From NCBI RefSeq assembly GCF_047511655.1, contig NC_133389.1, positions 37,245,295-37,309,294 of the forward strand: a DNA stretch of 64,000 bases, given 5' to 3'. Under the pieces are notes generated by a model. The model was not told the origin of the DNA and made no database searches. It saw only the letters and a program-made list of their open reading frames with translations. Source of the stretch: Castor canadensis. Its lineage: Eukaryota; Chordata; Mammalia; Rodentia; Castoridae. A program made the translations under genes and the position numbers. Shown piece by piece: positions 24,550 to 35,631 of the stretch; position 1 is the first letter of the stretch, and the number at the start of each line of letters is the position of its first letter.

Positions 24550-24640
24550 TCACTAATTATCTTTCCTGGGCCTAGTACAATGTCTGAAAGATAGAAGGCA
24601 CTAAAAACATATTTGGTGAAAAAAATGAATAAATGAGGTT
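24550..24640 (+). mobile_element. MIR SINE, 3' part
   Basis: The text 'gggcctagtacaatgtctga', then 'agaaggcactaaaaacatat' and a final AATGAATAAATGAG match the end of a mammalian-wide interspersed repeat. This marks old mammalian sequence. Confidence 0.55.
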
Positions 24641-24756
24641 TTGAGATTTGTCTAGAGGTTAAAAAGAAGATAAATACTATCATACAAGTGAACTGAACAG
24701 CATCTCTTTTACTCCAGATTTGTTCTTAAAATCTTCATTACGTTTCTACTTCTCTT

Positions 24757-25160
24757 TTTTTAAAATTATTTTTGTGCTGGGGATACATTGTGAAATTTAA
24801 AAGAGTTCTTATAATATATCACAGTTGAATTCATCCCCTCCCTCATTCTTCTTTATCACCTATCCCCCACAAAATAGTTTCAACAAGTCTCATTTTTCCA
24901 TTTACATACATGTGTACACAGTATTTGCACCCTATTCACCATCCCAGGACCTTTTCCCCACATCCTCCCTTTTCCACTGGTAACAATGCCCTAGACAGGA
25001 CCTGTTCTGCTCTCCTGTTCTCAGGTCTTGTAAAAGGAAAAAAATGACATTTTATTTAAGGTAGTTATACAGGGAGTTTCCTTTGCGACATTTCCATGTA
25101 TATATGTATTATAACCTGAATTGCTTCATCTCCTCTATTTTTTTCCTCTCTACCTTAGTC
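24757..25160 (-). mobile_element. L1 3' UTR, antisense
   Basis: Same layout as 14870-15277 but with a clearer 3' end: 'tttttgtgctggggatacat' after a T-rich run, then 'ccatttacatacatgtgtac', 'gacatttccatgtatatatg' and 'cctgaattgcttcatctcct'. Confidence 0.85.
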
Positions 25161-26530
25161 TCTTGCTTACGGTAATTTCAACAGGTCTAAAAATTCCATA
25201 TTCATTCTTGTATAAGAAATGCATCAGCTATAGTCACCTTCTTAACTTCCTTCTTTTGTCCTTTCTCTCTCATATGTGACCTCCTCTTAGTGTGACATGT
25301 CTTTCATAATATTGCTTGCATTTGTATTACGTCTATATTCCACATATGAAAGAAAACAGGAAGTCTTTGGTTTTTTTAATCTAATCTCACTTAAGAAGAG
25401 CATAATGAGGCTGCTGACAATGACACATGTTGTCCTTTGGTTTCACCAGCCTCCCCACAGCTTCCTTGTGGGTCTATCCCATCCTGGGTAGCCTGACACC
25501 CCATGCGGATAGCTACACCAACAGAACAGCTCTTCCTGTGACATTATTTATGTGGCAGCAATTTGGAGTCATAGATTAGATCTTTTAAGAAAATCTTTTT
25601 CCTTCTCTCTGGCCAAAAAATGATGACAGTGGTCTATTTCATCAATGTAACTCTGTTTAAAGTCAGTTTAAGCAGAGTATAAGCTACAAAAATGACAGAG
25701 AATCAGATTAACATTTTTCACTCTTTTTTTCTAAAGGAAGACTATTTCCCCATTGTATGATTTTCATCAACTGCTGCTTGAATCCCATCGCTGTGCAGAT
25801 CATACATAAATAATGGCACCTGAGCTGCATGATTTGCCTTTTTAAAAAATAGTTTCTGAGCATGCCACCAATTTTTGACACATTTACTTCTATAAAATAT
25901 TACACGTGGTGGTGCTTCAGTCATTATTAAACATTTTACAAATGTCCAATTAGGAACACATAACATGTAACATATGACACAGCATGTCTTTTTATCACAT
26001 TGCATTAGAGTCATTACTAAAGGGGCAGGGTGGATGTGGCATGCTGTTTTCACAATTCAATGACAATGTAAAAATAAGGACCACTGAGATAAAAATAGCC
26101 TAAATGTACATGTGAACTGTCTTCTATGAACGTTGCAGTAGATTAACTTAGATCGAAGCTCATTTTTATATTGTGTTCTGTCTTCATTGCCTATTACCTT
26201 CATTCAAATTCTGACATGGCTCTGATGTGGAAACCAATCCATGAAAATACTGCCACCCATATTTTTGAATGAGTATTGTCCACAATCGTAGAATGATTCT
26301 GTACCTCTCAAAACTCATGGGCATGTCAATTTCAAAACTGAGAGTTAAAATGCAGAATTAGGGTTTAAGGTATATAAGAGAATTTGAAATAGCATTAAAA
26401 ATAGCTGAATATAAAAGATAAAAAGAAACAATATGATACTAATGACTTCTTCAGCAGTGATTTGTTGATCGTACTTTGCTCAAATTATCAGCAAATATTC
26501 TTAACATATCTGAAAACTCTTGTGTGTTTT
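25161..26530. other. Unassigned sequence
   Basis: No gene or family assigned. A 103-codon minus-strand frame at 25742-26053 is the longest here; I recognise no domain and its base composition matches the surrounding sequence. Confidence 0.45.
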
Positions 26531-26534
26531 TTCT

Positions 26535-26800
26535 CCAAGGATCTTGGCAGCTCCTTATTGATTTTTATAAATTTACATATAGTAGTATAATTCCCTGAGT
26601 TTTAACATATGCATAAATTCTTGTAACTACCACCAGCAAGAGGATATAGAATAGTTCCAACCTCGTACAGAATTTCCTTTGGCTAACCCCTTACAGTCAT
26701 ACCACCTCATATTCCCAACAAGATGACATACAGTCTGGCAAGTTCTCATGTTTTAATTTGACCTCTAAGTTATTACCATATTTACAGAATTGTCTAGGAT
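26535..26800 (-). mobile_element. Ancient L1 3' UTR, antisense
   Basis: The plus-strand order of 'aaatttacatatagtagtat', 'taactaccaccagcaagagg' and 'gaatagttccaacctcgtac' follows the complement of an old L1M 3' UTR. Decay is strong. Confidence 0.6.
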
Positions 26801-28224
26801 GAAAATGTGACTTTAACACATTGGATATTGATTTACCATAGAGTAAACCACAGAAGGAGTCAAAAAAGTGTAAAAGTTAACATTTTTCATGCTGATCAAG
26901 GCTGGAGTCTATAAAGAAAACCATCCTGCAGGTTATCCACTGTTGACACATACGTGTGAGAAAGTGAATGATGAAAAAAATGGAACTCAGAAGTCTGTGA
27001 AATCATCTTCTTTATATATTCTCTTATAGGAGCTATCTCTCATAACCTGGTGTCTTTAGCTTGAGTTCAATCCACACGTCACCTTACGAGGATATATGAT
27101 TCTCCCAGCTCTGTGAAATGTTCTTTCTTGATGTACACTATAGTAATTACTCAGAATGAGTAAACTGGGCATTGATTTGGGGATAATAAACTCCCCCTGC
27201 CCTCGCACACTCAATAGCTGTCTCTTTGGCTCCAGCACCAATCCAAAGTGTTATTATCATCCTCTGTACATTTTCTCCATTTCCTTTCTATTGCTTCATT
27301 CTGTTTCACCTTGCTCTTCTACATACAGTCCTTATAGAGGGTTGGAAACTAACATTTTGGAAGTAATACAGCCATAGTCTATTTCCTAGTAATTGAAACT
27401 TTAAATTTCCAGAAGCTGATGCATCTGATTTTGGTTACATCCATCAAGTTAGAAACAAATGAAGAAATAATACAATTTAGTGGGTCATGACAATAAAAGT
27501 TTCTTGCATTAGATAAGAGGTTGAACTACATGACCTTTAAGGTATTTTCCAATTCTTAATAACCATTCTTGAAACACTATAATCTGTGCTAAGATATGCT
27601 AATTTACTGACTGAATTATGCTCTGCCTCCACCCCACATCACTTGGCCTATGTAGACTGAACCCTAGTGAGTTTAACAAGCATTTAGCTGCTTGTTAAAA
27701 TCAAGCTTCTGGAACTTTAATTAATGATTGACTTGTCACTAGTTTTATTTTATTTGAGACTCTGACTTTTCATTTGAGGGCAAATTATGCTCATCATTTG
27801 ACAAAACCTCTGCTGTGGTTATCTGATGGCAGACTTTTATGTAGCAAATTTTTATGACATGTCACATTGATGTGATGTTCAGTTCTCCATAGCACTGTAC
27901 ACTTATAGGACCTTCATATTTCTACTTTTCATTGGATTCTTCTTACATGATATAAAGTATGTAGTAATTCAGAAAAATATGAGAGAGAAAAAAATCATGT
28001 ACAATTTAGGCAAAATATATAAATGTGAAGTTAACAAGGACATGGATACATGACAGGAAAGGAAAAACTCAATCTCATATGGCCTGACTGTGGTGAAAGC
28101 TACATACATAGAGGCCCATACAGGAGACATCATTCAAAGACACGTACCAATACACACATAGATATGCATACACAAACATACACACACATGAGAATATATT
28201 TATACTAAATGAAAAGTTGATTAA
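26801..28224. other. Unassigned sequence
   Basis: No gene recognised. A stretch near 27515-27560 ('ggttgaactacatgaccttt') resembles part of an old MIR-class repeat, but weakly. Confidence 0.4.
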
Positions 28225-28543
28225 AGAATTTCTGGGAAGTAGTGAAGAAGTCTGGCAGAGATGAGCCAATTTGGGTTGTAATACACATGTGCATGAAAGC
28301 AATGTTAGGAATCTCTCTGTATAGCTATACTTATCTCAAACTAGCAAAAACACTATGTATTTCTTATTATTACTTATATCTTATCTTCAAAAAAATTGGA
28401 GAAGAGAGCAGAACAGATTCTGCTGGAAGTGAGGTGGAGGGGAGGCAGAGAAGAGGGCAGGGCAGGGGGTGGGAGGCAGGCAGTGGGGAGAAATGGCCCA
28501 AACAATGTATGCACATATGAATAAATGAACTAAAAAAAAGAGT
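28225..28543 (+). mobile_element. 5'-truncated L1, 3' UTR and poly-A
   Basis: It begins near 'ctgggaagtagtgaagaagt', includes 'gtaatacacatgtgcatgaa', a G-rich block (28432-28490) and ATGCACATATGAATAAATGA with a short A-run. It is the same subfamily as the host L1 ending at 54857. A 9-of-12 match between AAAGAATTTCTG (5' edge) and AAAGAGTTTCCT (3' edge) could be a decayed target-site duplication. Confidence 0.82.
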
Positions 28544-28919
28544 TTCCTTTGAAATAAAAAAAGCAAATATACTACAATCATTTTTATTTGATATGATGTC
28601 AGAAACACTGAGTACAGAAAAATAAGAATATATGCAGTTCATAAAGGAACCCATAGAACCATTTGAACAGTACATAATTGAATACACAGAAAACTCATAT
28701 ACTTTTAATAAATGATTAAATTTATAAGAAAGTTTATAAATTTCCTAGAGTGAAAATTAATTTAATACTTGTATTCCCATATAACAGCAAGTACATAGAA
28801 AAAGACATAATTAAATATCACTTTCTGTAGCTAAATAAATAAACTACAAAGTTTTACAAACTACATTCAAGACCATCATGGAGATTTAAATTTTTAGTCT
28901 AATGAAAATATATCAAAAA
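28544..28919. other. Unassigned AT-rich spacer
   Basis: AT-rich sequence with no clear feature, possibly the upstream part of the following L1M remnant. Confidence 0.4.
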
Positions 28920-29550
28920 CTAAGTCATTCTTTTAATCAATGTGATCTGTATTTGTATTCCAATACAGAACAATTGGATTATGGTGTACTCATTCTTACT
29001 TGGAGAACTGATTTCTAAAATCAAACCAATTTAGCAATAATACATTCAGTCCAAGGAAAAAGAGTACAGATCAGAGGAGAATGAGAAAGACTCATGTCTT
29101 GAAACATACAAATAACTGGTTATTTTTCAATGTTTAAAAAACAGAACAAATGGGAAATATAACTTATTCATGGGTAAAAGATTTATACTTGAAATATTTC
29201 ACCCACATTGATCTATAGACTTATAGAGTCAGTGCAATCCCGAAGTCACAATAGTCTCTTGCACAGAGCTTGACAAATGGATACTAAGTTATAGTTAAAT
29301 AGGACTAAGAGAATCTGGTGTGCTATTTCACAGTAGGGTGACTATAGTTAATGATAATGTACTATGTGCTTCAAAAAGCTAGAGAAAGGAATTTGAATGT
29401 TTTCACCATAAATAAGTGATAAATGCTTGAGGAGATTTAAACATTTTACAACGTATTCATGTATTGAAATATCACATAAAGCTCTATATAAATATGTACA
29501 ATTTTTATGACTTTATGTATTAGTTAAAATAAATTTCTTTTTAAAATGAA
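28920..29550 (+). mobile_element. Ancient L1 (L1MA/MB-type) 3' end
   Basis: The segment 'gggtgactatagttaatgat' at about 29337 and the end 'tataaatatgtacaattttt' followed by 'tagttaaaataaattt' are typical of the 3' terminus of L1MA/MB elements. The upstream part (about 29205-29245) resembles ORF2. Confidence 0.75.
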
Positions 29551-29739
29551 TTTACATGAAAAAGAGGAAAACTTTTTATTAGTTAAATTACACTGGAAGA
29601 ATAGAAGGTAGAAAAAAATAGCTTTTCTAGCTATCAGGACTTGAAGATATAGTAATTAACAGAGTTCAACAATTTGTTATACAGAGTTTAACAAATATTT
29701 CAATAAAAAATTGAGAAAATGATCATTCATAATAGTCAG

Positions 29740-30720
29740 AAAGGAGGGAATAAAGATAAATAATTCTAGGAAAATTATTCGTCCTTCTAGAAAATACTGA
29801 AAATTTCCTAACATTCAACCTCCAACCCCATTTTCTGTAGAGTACAATCCCAATAATGAAATTAAAACTGTAAATGAATTAAATTTAAAAGAAGGCTTTT
29901 TAAAAAACAGACTATTAAATGATTTCTCACACAAGACATGAGAATATTAATCAAAAAGGACACTTAATATATTCAGTTATGTTACCAGTAACAACTTCTA
30001 TTCATCAGTTATCTTAACCACAATGAAAAAACAACTTAAGTGATGGAGAATTCATTTATATCATATACAAACTGGTAAAAGTTTAGCACTAGACTATATA
30101 AAGCAGCCCTATAAACGATAAACCAAAAAATAACAATAAGAATGAGAAAAAACTTTGATATAAAAGATAAAATGGCAAATATATAAAGTTGATACTACCT
30201 GTTATTAGTTAAATTCAAATTAATAATGTAAAGAGATGCCCTTTCACCTATTCTGCAGGAAATTTGTTTTAATTAGCCTAAATCAAGCATATTTAAATAC
30301 ATGGAACAAATGCAACAAGATGTCCAACTTCAAACTATAAATCCTTTGGATCATCCAACATATACTATTCGATGTATAAATTTGTACATCACTTAGGGAA
30401 ATTATCACTATTATGCAGTAAGTTTAAGATAATCTTATCCAAGAAGCATTCAATTTCACTTCTTAGAATATACTGTTTAACAAATTTACTCACGTGTCCA
30501 AAAAGATATCAATGAAGTGTTTAGCAACAATCTTGATAACAGTTAAACTTTGAAAAACTTAAAAGTGTATCATTAGGACATTGTGGAATTTTCATAAAAT
30601 GCTTTGCTGTCAAAAAATGAACTTAGCCTACTATGGACAAATCTCAATCACAAAATTAAATTTCAAAAACAAATTGCAATTAAAAATGGAAATGTCTCCC
30701 ATTAAGTATAGCTTAATATT
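29740..30720 (+). mobile_element. Degraded ancient L1 ORF2 C-terminal region
   Basis: Weak similarity to the end of sense ORF2, for example around 'gtgtccaaaaagatatcaat' and 'ggacattgtggaattttcat'. All frames are broken. This is a tentative assignment. Confidence 0.4.
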
Positions 30721-30848
30721 AAGAATGACTGACAGAGGTCTCTGTGCATGTGAGTACATTTTGAAGCAGGTCTTGTAGACAAATTAGAAATCAGGGAAGG
30801 ATTTTCCTCTGAGAATGTTATAGTTTGACATCCCACCCTATCTATATC

Positions 30849-30874
30849 ACACACACACACACACACACACACAC
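30849..30874 (+). repeat. (AC)13 microsatellite
   Basis: Thirteen uninterrupted AC units just upstream of a composite SINE. Confidence 0.95.
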
Positions 30875-30914
30875 CCGTGTTGATATGGTTAAGGTATAAA
30901 TGTAATGTCTGTAT

Positions 30915-31125
30915 TAGAGCCAGGCACAGTGATACATGCCTGTAATCCCAGCCCCCCCATGAGGGAGAGGCAGGAGAGCTGTGATTGAAACCATCCCCAG
31001 GAAAGTTAGCAGTAAGAGACCCAGTCTCAAAGATGAAATACAAAGAAAAGAGCTGGGGGTGTGGCTTTAGTGGTATAGCACTTGTTCAGCATGTATGTGG
31101 CCCTGGGTTCAATCCCCAGTACTAC
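30915..31125 (+). mobile_element. Composite SINE (B1-like plus ID-like)
   Basis: B1-like head 'agccaggcacagtgatacat', GCCTGTAATCCCAG and 'gagacccagtctcaaagatg', then an ID-like part 'ttagtggtatagcacttgtt' with a 'gttcaatccccagtactac' B-box end. The tail is (TTAA)n-like rather than poly-A. Confidence 0.88.
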
Positions 31126-32064
31126 ATTAATTAATTAATTTAACAAATAAATTTAGTTTCCTGTCTTTCTCTATGATAGTTATATTTCAAACCCCATTTC
31201 TAAGTGCATAGTGTTTTGTAATTCATATGCACATGCACATATTCTCAATTGATCATTACATATGTCTCTTGTCCTGTTATAGAATATAGGCTCATAAATG
31301 TAAACAGACCATAACAGCACACAAATAGCATATGGAATAGCAGGAAATCCTGAATGACATATTTCTAAAATTTCAAACACCACCACTATCTTTTCTATGG
31401 TGCCTGCAATCAAATCATTATTCATCAATACTCTATCCATTAGTAAGTTAATAAGGACATCTGAATGTTTGAGGTATACATCAATCAAAGCCACTTCATG
31501 GTCTTCTTGGAAACTTGACAATGACCCTAGACACTAGGATTTTCAGAAAACATTGTTTACACTTTCTTAGCAAACTGAGATCTATAGTAATTAATGGATC
31601 TACCAGGGATTTATAAGAACCCCATATTTTACTATTATATTTAGAGATTTAGTGTGTTTAGCATTCAGAACTCTTTCACTTATAAATGACAAAAACATAT
31701 TAACCAGATAGTGGATTTGTGCCTTCTGTAACAAAACCAAGAGAAAAGAACTTCTGTCCAACCCTTGCCTCTGTTTACTTTAGCTTGCCATGCAAGGTTT
31801 CTGTCACCGATTCCTCCATAAACATGGAAGCATGGACACTATACTCTTAATCTTTTACAACTATCCTGTGCACCCAGACATTCTCCAAAAGAAAGAATAC
31901 TGCTTTTAATGGTTTCTGGAAATAACAAAGATGTACTTTTCTCTAGACTGGCTCACATGACCCAGCTATGACCACAGGGATTGAATTTCTTACCTGAAGA
32001 AGAGAAGGAGGGCTACAACACTACCCTCTACACCTTGCTGTGCATTTCACAGCTTCCTTCTCAT
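31126..32064. other. Unassigned sequence
   Basis: No gene recognised. A 113-codon minus frame at 31180-31521 has no domain I can name and shows no signal or transmembrane layout consistent with a known family. Confidence 0.45.
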
Positions 32065-32190
32065 TTCACATAAAGCAATTGAGGAGCGATGGTATTCACT
32101 GATTTATTCAAGTTCACAGAGTTAGTAGCAGAAACAACTAAGTGCCAGTTCTCCTGAGTCTTGTGTCAATATTTAATACTTACACCTTTC
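32065..32190 (-). mobile_element. Possible MIR SINE, antisense
   Basis: The plus strand 'tgatttattcaagttcacag', 'agttagtagcagaaacaact' and 'tgccagttctcctgagtctt' matches the complement of a MIR core region. Confidence 0.4.
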
Positions 32191-33297
32191 TGAAAGTTTT
32201 AGAAAGGTTTCTTATTACATAGCTCACTTTTCAAAGCAACAGCTAACTCTTTGGACAATATGGGTGACTGCTTCAAGCCTGATCATCAGTGGGTGATTAG
32301 GAGATTCCTTTTAAGCTGGAAGGATGGAAGTTGACCCATATAGTGTCCTTGTCTCCCTAGTTTCTAATAAAGTAGGATTTGTTTCCACAATTGCTCTTTA
32401 CTTGCAAGTGTTGGGCAAGACAACACTCTCCAGCAGACAGATAAAAGATTAACTCCCAGTGGTAGCTATAATTTTCTTAATGATAAAAACCCTTTGGGGG
32501 CTAATTTATACATCATTTGGTTTTGGCACTGGAATCCTTCCTAAACATTTCAAAGAGTGTGTGCTCATACTAACACAATACCTGAAGCAATACTTTGCAA
32601 ATAACTGGTCTTCATTAAGGAGATCATTACATTGATTTAAATGTAAGTCACAGCTGTATGCATTGAGGAAAAGCAACGAATATTTGTTAAGCATTGTCTG
32701 AATGTTCATAGCAATTTTGTAATAGCTGAAGAAAGTCATATTAGAGCCCTTCTGGGAAGTTAAAAAATGACTAACTTAGGAAGAATTGTTCAATGTTGAG
32801 TTCTAGAGTGCTTGGCACAGATGATGTGTATTGTAGGAGCTTGGCAAAGGATGACTATGAATTAGAGATGATGGCTATGAGGACTCTGAAGTGGACTTTA
32901 AATGGCTGATTCAATAGATAATGGAAGGGAGCAGGGAATAAGTGATATTTCAATGGAGGACATTATCAAAAATTGTGCTGAATTGGGGTGGCCTTAAATT
33001 ATCTTGATCTGCTGCTGCTAACTTTATTCAATATCTCTCATTCATAAGGTGCTCTGAAGATAAAATAATGAAAAAGACATCCATTTTTCTAGAATCTTCT
33101 TTACTAAGAAGATAATAATAAAAATAGTTCTACAGAACTTAAAGATAAGAAATAGGAAAAGTGGTCTTACTGACTGAGATTCAGAATCATTGGGAAAGTT
33201 TTAATAAAACTAGATACCTGGGACTCAATCAAGAGTTTCTAAGTTAGTGTGTCTGGGTCTGACCAATGGTCTACTTAGAAGTTTGCCTATAAAAGTA
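32191..33297. other. Unassigned sequence
   Basis: No gene or clear repeat family recognised. Confidence 0.45.
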
Positions 33298-33915
33298 TAG
33301 GTGGAACTAGAGAACATCATTCTGAGTGAGATTAGCCTGGCCCAAAAGACCAAAAATCGTATGTTCTCCCTCATATGTGGACATTAGATCAAGGGCAAAC
33401 ACAACAAGGGGATTGGACTATGAGCACATGATAAAAGCTTTAGCACACAAGGGAGGGGTGAGGATAGGTAAGACACCTAAAAAACTAGATAGCATTTGTT
33501 GCCCTCAACTCAGAGCAACTAAAGCAGATACCTTAAAAGCAACTGAGGCCAATAGGATTAGGGCCAATAGGATTAGGGCCAATAGGATTAGGACCAGGAA
33601 CTAGGGAAAAGGTTAGATCAAGAAGAATTAACCTAGAAGGTAACACACATGCACAGGAAATCAATGTGAGTCAACTCCCTGTATAGCTATCCTTATCTTA
33701 ACTAGCAAAAACCCTTGTTCCTTCCTATTATTTCTTATACTCTCTCTTCAACAAAATTAGAGATAATGGCAAAATAGTTTCTGCAGGGTATGGAGGGGGT
33801 GGGGGGAGAGGGAGCGGGCAGGGTGGGTGGTAAGGAAGGGAGTGGGGGCAGGGGGGAGAATGACCCAAGCATTGTATGCATATATGAATAAAAAAAAAAA
33901 GAAAAAAAAAGGATA
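33298..33915 (+). mobile_element. Young L1, 5'-truncated, 3' end
   Basis: Starts at about 'aggtggaactagagaacatc' in the ORF2 tail and runs through the same 3' UTR as 1-536 to a G-rich block (33786-33857) and an A-rich tail at about 33890-33910. It differs from its sisters by a 15-bp unit present three times at 33549-33593. Confidence 0.9.
33549..33593 (+). repeat. 15-bp tandem triplication in L1 3' UTR
   Basis: CCAATAGGATTAGGG occurs at 33549-33563 and 33564-33578, and with a last-base change at 33579-33593. The sister L1 copies (about 210 and 53545) have one diverged unit. Confidence 0.95.
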
Positions 33916-34025
33916 CATGTATGAGATGGAGAGGGAGGCACCAAAATAAATGGCAAGAAGGGACAGGCATGAAAAACATAGAAAAGAATGGACAGGCTGT
34001 TTAACAGAAACTCTAAAACATCAAT

Positions 34026-34490
34026 GTCATGGTGATGGCTTGAATCTGAGATGTCTCTTGAAGACTCATGTGTTGGGGATTTGGCTGCCAGCTGATTGCT
34101 GTTTGGGAAGTGATTAGATCCTGAGAGCACTCACCTAATCACTTGATTAACCCCTTGATGGATTCATAATATTATGACGGCATTATTTGGAGGTGGGGCA
34201 TAGCTGGACAAAGTTTGTCACTGACAGTGTGCCCTAGAAAGATGTTCCTGTCCCTGGTCACTTCCTCTCTCTCTCTCTCTCTCTCTGCTTTCTCACTGCC
34301 ATGAGGTGAGCTGCCTCCTCTACCATTTGCCCCTACCACCATGATGATCTACCCCGCCTCAGGCTCACAGCAATGGAGCAAACTAACCATAGATTTAAAC
34401 CTCTGAAACTATAAGCCAAAATAAGTCTTTATTTTGAGTTTTCTCAGGTGTTTGTCAGACCATTGAAAAGCTAACTAACATAGTCATTAA
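34026..34490 (+). mobile_element. Rodent MaLR (ORR1-like) LTR
   Basis: Begins near 'ggtgatggcttgaatctgag', includes 'gatggattcataatattatg', a (TC)n run (34265-34286), 'gccatgaggtgagctgcctc', 'cctctgaaactataagccaa' with AATAAG-like signal text, and ends 'aaagctaactaaca'. It is related to 19262-19612. Confidence 0.75.
34265..34286 (+). repeat. (CT)11 microsatellite in LTR
   Basis: Uninterrupted CT run inside the MaLR-like LTR. Confidence 0.95.
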
Positions 34491-35631
34491 TAATAATGAT
34501 GCAGTTGTTAGTCACTCAAGGGGTGGAGCTGATTTCAGAGTGGGGGAGAGAAAAATAGATTGACTCACACATGTAGGCATTTGAGGACACCAAATTTCCA
34601 GGGTAATCATCACATCACATGACTCAACTCCTCAGTATCTTTGTAGACACAGCATTACAGAAGAAGAGGGAATGATTTAGTAGTAAGCCCAAGAGGAAGC
34701 AAAGTAATAAAAAAAAAAATCAAGAGAATCCTTGCGAAAGTTGGATGGAGGCTCTGAAATAAGTTTAGTCCAAGCAAGAATCAATAAAGGCAATCATGTA
34801 CAATCAACACTTATGTGGATTTAAGTCACGTGATTCAAGAGCTTAAAATAGAGCTGAATTAGAGCAGATGGCAGCTTTCAAAGCAGCAGTATAGGTGCAG
34901 GAATGCTTTACTTAAAGGAGATTTCACTGAGGTGTTACTGGCTGACAGAGCAGTTTCCAGCAAGTGAGGCAAGATTCAGAGTAAATCACGGTGAAGGCAG
35001 AAGTGGGCACAGCATAAGCATGGCTCTACTGAGAGGTGTAAGTGCTTCTACTTATATATATGCAGCACTGAAGAGACAAAAAAAGTCACTTGAAGATTTT
35101 CTGTCAGGCTATGCTCCTCTTTTCCCATTCACAGGCAATTTACTTTGAGCGGAATCCTGAAAAGAACACGTTGACATCAAGCACGGGGGCTAACCTTTTA
35201 GGAAGATTTTCAATATTTATACCTCAGAACACTTGAGAAGTTTTCCCCCTTCAGGGTAAGTTCTGCATACATACCAGGGGTCCTTTTATAACACTGTCCT
35301 GACTCACCTCCACATGTAGCTAAGTTCCCCTTTCGTTGTTAGGGGAATTTCACCTTGATTTGCCCCCCATTCTAGTAGTCTAAGACAAAAATTAACAGAT
35401 CTGATTGGAATTTTATTGAGTGGATAGAGCAGTTGGGGGAAAATTAACATCTTACTAATATTGTCTTCCAATCTAAGAAAAAATACAATTTCCCATTTAC
35501 TTATACCCTTTTTAATTTCTCACAACAGTATTTTGTAGTTTTCTATTAATAAGACCTACAAAATTTCTGTCAGATTCATGATTGTTTATGATACATATCA
35601 TGTAAATGATATATGTTTATTTCAATTTCTT
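34491..35631. other. Unassigned sequence, possibly LTR-like
   Basis: No gene recognised. The stretch 34830-35260 is less AT-rich and has the feel of an LTR or retroviral leader, but I could not place a family. The 81-codon frame at 34903-35148 is not supported. Confidence 0.35.

Noticed and set aside
25742..26053. 103-codon minus-strand open frame
   Set aside because: No recognisable domain, no supporting splice sites or neighbours, and base composition like its surroundings; probably chance.
31180..31521. 113-codon minus-strand open frame
   Set aside because: No known motif, and no paralogue or splice context visible; kept as unassigned.
33326..33604. 92-codon frame at the start of a young L1 3' end
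   Set aside because: It runs through the L1 3' UTR out of the ORF2 frame, and a sister frame at 53320-53502 is truncated by a stop; not a gene.
33890..33950. Target-site duplication of the L1 ending near 33915
   Set aside because: Only loose A-rich similarity to the 5' edge near 33290; not distinguishable from chance.
33735..34130. 131-codon minus-strand frame rich in Pro and Ser
   Set aside because: It is the complement of the L1 G-rich tract and A-tail, hence low complexity.
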